Translations under genes and position numbers: made by a program
Assembly: GCA_014607495.2 (NCBI GenBank)
Contig: CP053148.1
Location: 15,562,001-15,626,000, forward strand
DNA: 64,000 nucleotides
Source: Carposina sasakii
Taxonomy: Eukaryota > Arthropoda > Insecta > Lepidoptera > Carposinidae
Reading direction: 5' to 3'
Part shown: positions 59,537-64,000 of the stretch, one piece after another
How the letters are laid out: every line of letters starts with the position of its first letter
How positions within the stretch are numbered: position 1 is the first letter of the stretch
Notes under the pieces: generated by a model
The model's database searches: none
What the model saw: the letters and a program-made list of their open reading frames with translations, nothing else
Told to the model about the DNA's origin: nothing

Positions 59537-60537
59537 TACAGAATGTAACAGAAGGGGCAATGTAGGCGAAGCCGCCCAGAATATATCCATAAAGGCAACT
59601 TCTTTGCTTACAGAAGGGACTAGGTGTCCCCTGAAGCCAATATGGCGTATAGGGACATAGCGGTCCTGGTTCTTAAGGAGGATGCACGAGGATTAGGGCA
59701 TACGTTTCACTCAACCCGTTCTATCAGAGTGGCAATTCTATCAGAGGCCGTTCTATCAGAGTGGTAATTGCAGGGTTGGAGCTGCGCTATTTCAGGATCG
59801 ATGGGCCGTTATCTTATGGGTGTCCTCTAACAGCCGGTCACTGTACGCTGTACTGTACTATGGCACTTGTACGCTGCGCACAAAACGCCCGGGAAATACC
59901 TACTTCCTAACCTAGGACCTTGATTCCGTGGCGACCTGAACACTAAGCACTCAGCATGGAATTCCCGTTTGACGAACGTGGCATTGAGTCAGAACTCAGG
60001 TACACACTGCACATGACTGGATCGCTCACATGACTGGTGTGTCAACCCAAGCCAGCATGAGGCCTGATGTCCTTTACATTGTGGTCAGTTAGTTAGTTTG
60101 ACTGAACATTTTCCCACTTAGCCTTTATAAAGTGAGGACATATTCTTTGTATTGTACCTTACCTGTTCACTCCAACCAAACCACACTTTGCCAAAAGGCC
60201 AGCAGCTTTCTGGGAGTGATGCCCAATCGGAGGATCAGCGGACATTGTGATATAGAGATCTCCAGGCGTTATCCGTGGAAGTTTTATATGAGACAACAGC
60301 ATCAACAGCGCATAGTGCGTCTATAGCCTATCTATGGCGAAAACGGGAGATAGAGCCTTGTGGCGTGTTACCAAAAACATCTAGCTTCAGGTCGTAGTTA
60401 ACTGCTGGAAAAGTGGAAGAACTGTCTTCTCCACGAGCAATTCAGGTCCGTGGGAACGCTCCTCACAACAGCTCGCCACCAGGTAATTATTTGTGAGCAT
60501 AAAAAATATATTAAAATACCCTCTGTTACATCCTGTA
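59537..60537. mobile_element. About 1-kb element bounded by TACAGAATGTAACAGAAGG ends
   Basis: Left TACAGAATGTAACAGAAGGG, right CCCTCTGTTACATCCTGTA, inverted. The interior is GC-richer than its surroundings and contains GTTCTATCAGAGTGGCAATT repeated as GTTCTATCAGAGTGGTAATT. No transposase motif is visible. The ends resemble the 264-bp foldback family but the interior is unrelated. Confidence 0.6.
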
Positions 60538-60826
60538 TACGACCCAATTGGAAATGGCGTAAAGGTCATGACACACTATCACAGCACCGCAACGGCACAG
60601 TGTACCATTAAGTCTCCAATTAAAATTATTACTCGCTAGCAAATGTAACTTCATGATTTCACATACAAAATTATCAGCTTGTTTTTACATAATTTTCACC
60701 ACCATTTTGTACCATGGTACCAATATTTTAATGACCCATTTAGCACTTTTGCGCCCTTAGTACACAGACTTATTCGCATGCGGCAGCAAAAAAAGCTGTT
60801 TGTTGTTAACATTTTGCTTCAAAGGT

Positions 60827-61207
60827 GTAAAAAGACAACAATGTTTTTTTAATACCTCGTATTCTTTGTAAGGTTACGATCATTTTCTTCTATGGAACCA
60901 AGCCTGGGAAACGACAAAAAATATGAAATATACTGTCATTTTATTGCAAACAATGTATTCGTTTGATGCGCAAAGTACAAATGTACCTACAAATCTAACA
61001 TTATAACATTTTGACATGCTATCTTTGAAAAAATGTTTGTTAACCGATTTCAGATGGATTTATGTAAAAAAAATTATAATATTAATGTAACTTTGAACCT
61101 CAATATCTTGGAAACCCGTGGTTTCCCATGGGTGCTTCCATAGAAAAAAATGATCGTGGTGTTACAAAGAATACGAGGTATTAAAACAACAAACTTGTCT
61201 TTTTACA
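60827..61207. mobile_element. 380-bp MITE with about 90-bp inverted ends
   Basis: Left GTAAAAAGACAACAATG then AATACCTCGTATTCTTTGTA, GATCATTTTCTTCTATGGAA; right TTCCATAGAAAAAAATGATC, TACAAAGAATACGAGGTATT, ACAAACTTGTCTTTTTAC. The middle is AT-rich. Confidence 0.78.
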
Positions 61208-61572
61208 GCCACTATAGTAGGACGAGCAAGTTGCATCACTCGTAGGTACAGTAAAGCAAGTACGTAGACGCGTAGACGCCGAGTGTATAATCGACAAAGA
61301 TGCCACATCTCATCTGCTACAGTGAAATAGCATTCGACGCTGTCAACAACGAACAATCCGCCCCCGATTACGTAAAATAAGCGATCAACAAAATCGCGCG
61401 ATCTGTCACAAAAATTCGTATAACCAAACCCTATCGGTCGCTAATCGGTTTGGTCCTAGATTTCGCTAGCACACTAATAACGACAATGTAGCAAAAAAGA
61501 AACTAATACAATGCAAAATGGCGACTGAGAAACAGCAGTTTTTCTTTTTAAAACATTCTGAGCAAAAGACTT

Positions 61573-61578
61573 TTTATT
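61573..61578 (-). terminator. Candidate polyadenylation signal of the minus-strand gene
   Basis: TTTATT on the plus strand reads AATAAA on the minus strand, about 390 nt after the TAG at 61968. Chance occurrence is likely in such AT-rich DNA. Confidence 0.3.
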
Positions 61579-61967
61579 GATATACCCTACTGATGTTTGA
61601 CCAAAGACCTTGCATGACTAACAAAGCAGAGTAAGAAAAACATAATCAAATCTAAATATAATAAGGAGATATAAAGGAATGTTACAAATTATTTTACCTA
61701 TATGTACTTGTATGGCAGTTTGTTTCTGTCAACGTAATCGTCTGTGCAACGTAATGTGACTTGTACAAAGTTCGCTTTCGTCATGCTGTCGCTTTTGTTT
61801 TTTCAAGTTACGTAATCAGGGGGCTTGGTATTTAATTGTGTATTTATCGTGTCCGCGTACTAAGAGTGTTTGCTGTGCTATGGCGTCTCGCAAGGTGTCG
61901 CAATACAAGTTCAAGTAATACAAGTTCGCAGACAGTACTGTATGGGTACAGACGGAACTTACAGCCG

Positions 61968-62236
61968 CTACTGGAAGCCGGGGTAGTAGGGCGGGAAGTG
62001 CGGGGCGTATCGGGGCGCGGGCGCGGCGGGCGGCGCGGGAGGCGGCGGAGCGCGTGTCGCGGCGGACGGCGGCGCAGGCGGCGCGGGCGCTGCGTACGCG
62101 TGCATGTAGTAGGTGGGCGGCGGCACGGACGGCTGGAAGGGCGGTGAGGGGGGGCGAGGCGCGCGCCGGGCAAGCGCCCGCGGCTCGGTCACCGCCGCCG
62201 TCGTCGTCGGGGCGCCCGCGCTGCTTCGCGAAGACG
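61968..62236 (-). CDS. Unrecognised gene, last exon: Pro/Ala-rich tail and stop
   Basis: 269 nt on the minus strand after acceptor ACCCGCAG. The frame set by the two preceding exons runs SSSRSSAGAPTTTAAVTEPR into a tail of Pro, Ala, Tyr and Arg, then TAG. This is the most GC-rich stretch in the window. Longer open frames in the other phases (for example 61816-62304) are by-products of the GC content. Confidence 0.75.
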
Positions 62237-63731
62237 CTGCGGGTAATCACTATCGTTATTACCATCTCACACCGAAGAAGACGACCTTGAGTCGAACACC
62301 GCATGCAGGGTTACCAGTCTTACCAGGCGTCCGGAAAAAGCCGGACATAACCAGGCTTGTTGATTGCGTGTCCGGCAAAAATAACAGGCGCAAGTCTATT
62401 TTTTACTCAAATATTCTGCCAAACTGACTAGACTGTCCGGCTTTTGAGATTAGCAACCTGGGCAGCCCTAACCGCAGGCATGCATAACTTAAACCTAAGA
62501 AAACATTGATCATGCTATGCCACTTTAGTTATGCAAGTGTCTGGACTGAAGACCTGTGTTTATCATAACAGCCTTCTTCACTTTTAACAAATTTATGGCG
62601 TATTTCATTAAGTTTTTGTGTATAATAAGTAAAATCACATGAAAATAGTGGAGACCGCTAGAATACTTACAATGCCGTATAGACTCAACGGCGCCCTGTA
62701 TTTCCTTCATGCATGCTTTGAAGAGGTCGGACGAGTCAGAGCCGGTCGCGGCGGGGACCGGCCGGCGTGTGAGCACTGCGATCGCCTGCAGCAGAGCGTC
62801 TTCGTTCTTGTAGGAGTTCACCTGAAATAGCACAATGTTATGCCCAAGTTATCATACGGAAAATTACACTTGACGTCATGTGGCGGACCTACTATGAATT
62901 AATTATTCTCCTATACTGATGTGGCAAGTCAAGAGAATAAATTGCCTAAAATTAAAAAAGTTCCACCAGATTGTTTTTGCCATAAACTTACTTTATTTCA
63001 TGTATAGAGCACGTACCGTTCGTATACGGTGGCAATTAAAAACATCCTGTGTGTATGTACCATGCTTCGAAATAAAGATAAATATTTTTTTAAATAATTA
63101 TCCGATAATTATCTTAGTTGATTTTCAATTTAACTCCTTGAAATTTTATTGATTTGTTTTTATGGCGTGAAATAAAAGGAAAAAAGTATGTAAAGAGAAG
63201 GTAATTGCACTTATCTCGTCAGTCAATTTTTTTTTTCATGTTTTACGCCTTTGGATACGTAAATAAACGTATTTTAGTATTTGATTTGTATAATTATCAA
63301 AGATAATAATCGTGATAATTATCATTATAATTATCACTTGGAACCCTAGTATGTACCTATGACTTGATGAAACAAACGTCAGTCCGTCGAATAAGTGCAG
63401 TCGACATCATTTATTTATATCGGACATTTTGTTACCAACGTGACTTACCGTATCAATCACGTTCATATTTCCCACAACTGCATCCATGAGTTGAAACAAT
63501 AACTGCCTTGTGGAGTTCGTAGATAGTGAACTGTCATTTACAGGTGGCAAAATGTCGCGTAAATCAAATGGTTGCGGACCTTCGTCGAGGTATTTTTCAA
63601 TTAATCTGGCTTGTTCAGGGTTGAACATAGTTCTTAACTTTAATTTCCCTTCTTCGTATATTTCAGTAGCCTTTTTCAGAGCCAGAAGTTCACAATATTC
63701 TCTGAGAATAACCAGCTCCTGTTCTTCGATT
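61968..63731 (-). CDS. Unrecognised conserved-looking gene, last three coding exons (5' part outside window)
   Basis: Three exons join in phase on the minus strand: 63731-63449, 62821-62671 and 62236-61968, giving about 233 residues to a TAG at 61968-61970. The first exon (starting IEEQELVILREYCELLALKK) is charged and probably helical, with FNPEQARLIEKYLDEGPQPF and LRDILPPVNDS. The second is VNSYKNEDALLQAIAVLTRR then SDLFKACMKEIQGAVESIRH. The third is a GC-rich Ser/Thr then Pro/Ala/Tyr-rich tail ending APHFPPYYPGFQ. No signal peptide or membrane helix is visible. It may be an intracellular adaptor with a disordered proline-rich tail that could bind SH3, WW or EVH1 domains (inference). I do not recognise the family. 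The gene is convergent with SCAP, about 16.6 kb away. Confidence 0.8.
62303..62470. repeat. 'GGGTTACCAGT...CCGGCTTTTGAGATTAGCAACC' repeat
   Basis: CAGGGTTACCAGTCTTACCA, GTCCGGAAAAAGCCGGACAT, AGACTGTCCGGCTTTTGAGA and GCAACCTGGGCAGCCCTAA. It lies in the intron just upstream of the last exon of the minus-strand gene. The GGGCTGCC and CCGG words recur at 54028-54120. Confidence 0.6.
62671..62821 (-). CDS. Unrecognised gene, penultimate coding exon
   Basis: 151 nt on the minus strand, acceptor TATTTCAG, donor CATT|GTAAGT. It begins in phase 0 with VNSYKNEDALLQA, continuing from NMNVIDT of the previous exon, and leaves one base that the next exon completes. Confidence 0.82.
62976..63052 (+). mobile_element. 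TACAGG-type element, right-end fragment
   Basis: GCCATAAACTTACTTTATTT CATGTATAGAGCACGTACC and ACGGTGGCAATTAAAAACAT CCTGTGTG match the last 80 bp of 32624-33008. In an intron of the minus-strand gene. Confidence 0.68.
63449..63731 (-). CDS. Unrecognised gene, upstream exon in window
   Basis: Minus-strand exon of 283 nt: acceptor TTTTAG at 63732-63737 and donor ACG|GTAAGT at 63448. It starts one base into a codon and ends in phase 0 (NMNVIDT). The reading frame is open, charged and leucine-rich, typical of a helical domain. The exon before it is not in the window. Confidence 0.8.
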
Positions 63732-64000
63732 CTAAAATAAAAATCATAACTTAACATCTAGTCTTCACCGTAGGTACATTTATATATACTACTTACTATA
63801 TGTTTATATTATAAGCATAATAGTGATGTTTAATAGAACAAACGCAGTATTCAAAATATATAAATAGAACCATTAGTCGCGAATCGCGATACTGACTCGT
63901 AAACGCAATCATTTAAGACAAAGTATAGCAATCATTTAAGACAAAATAGCAAAAGCGCCGCGTTTTGATCGCCATATCTTAATTTCAACAAGAATATCGA

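Noticed and set aside
61816..62304. 162-codon minus-strand frame over the GC-rich exon
   Set aside because: Wrong phase for the two upstream exons; the shorter frame ending at 61968 joins them exactly.

Overview
The window is insect nuclear DNA, almost certainly from a moth or butterfly (Lepidoptera). The signs are AT-rich non-coding sequence, small exons with GT-AG introns, and many short interspersed repeats of types common in lepidopteran genomes. These include tails starting CTAGTGGACGCCCGCGACTC or CTAGCGGCCGCCCACGGC, elements carrying GGTTCCGTA, tRNA-headed SINEs, and TACAGGGTG-ended foldback elements. The species cannot be named from sequence alone.

The main gene is a complete SCAP gene (SREBP cleavage-activating protein) on the plus strand, from the ATG at 19852 to the TGA ending at 45313. 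I reconstructed 22 coding exons by hand. Every junction has an AG acceptor and a GT donor, and all 21 intron phases match. The exons sum to 4086 nt, or 1361 residues plus stop. The protein has the full vertebrate SCAP layout: TM1, luminal loop 1, a sterol-sensing domain (exon 7), TM7, luminal loop 7 with a conserved glycosylation sequon, TM8, and a C-terminal WD40 domain split by a long acidic/serine linker. The hexapeptide where vertebrate SCAP binds COPII (MELADL) is not conserved, although residues whose mutation blocks sterol/Insig control in mammals are kept.

Layout: 1-19.8 kb is non-coding and holds repeats, with a dense repeat cluster at 15-19.5 kb just upstream of SCAP. 19.85-45.3 kb is SCAP, its introns filled with foldback elements, SINEs and LINE tails. 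45.3-61.9 kb is intergenic with repeats, hairpins and one hAT-type MITE with clear 8-bp target duplications. 61.97-63.73 kb holds the last three coding exons of a second gene on the minus strand, convergent with SCAP. That protein has a helical, charged conserved-looking part and a Pro/Ala-rich tail ending in PPYYPGFQ. I do not recognise its family, and its 5' part lies beyond the window.

I found no rRNA, CRISPR array or intact transposase gene. tRNA-like sequences are SINE heads. The least expected items are the divergent COPII motif in SCAP, a minisatellite that amplifies the 5' splice site of SCAP intron 16, three foldback elements of exactly 264 bp (one nested in another MITE, which fixes its boundaries), and two long near-perfect RNA-type hairpins.
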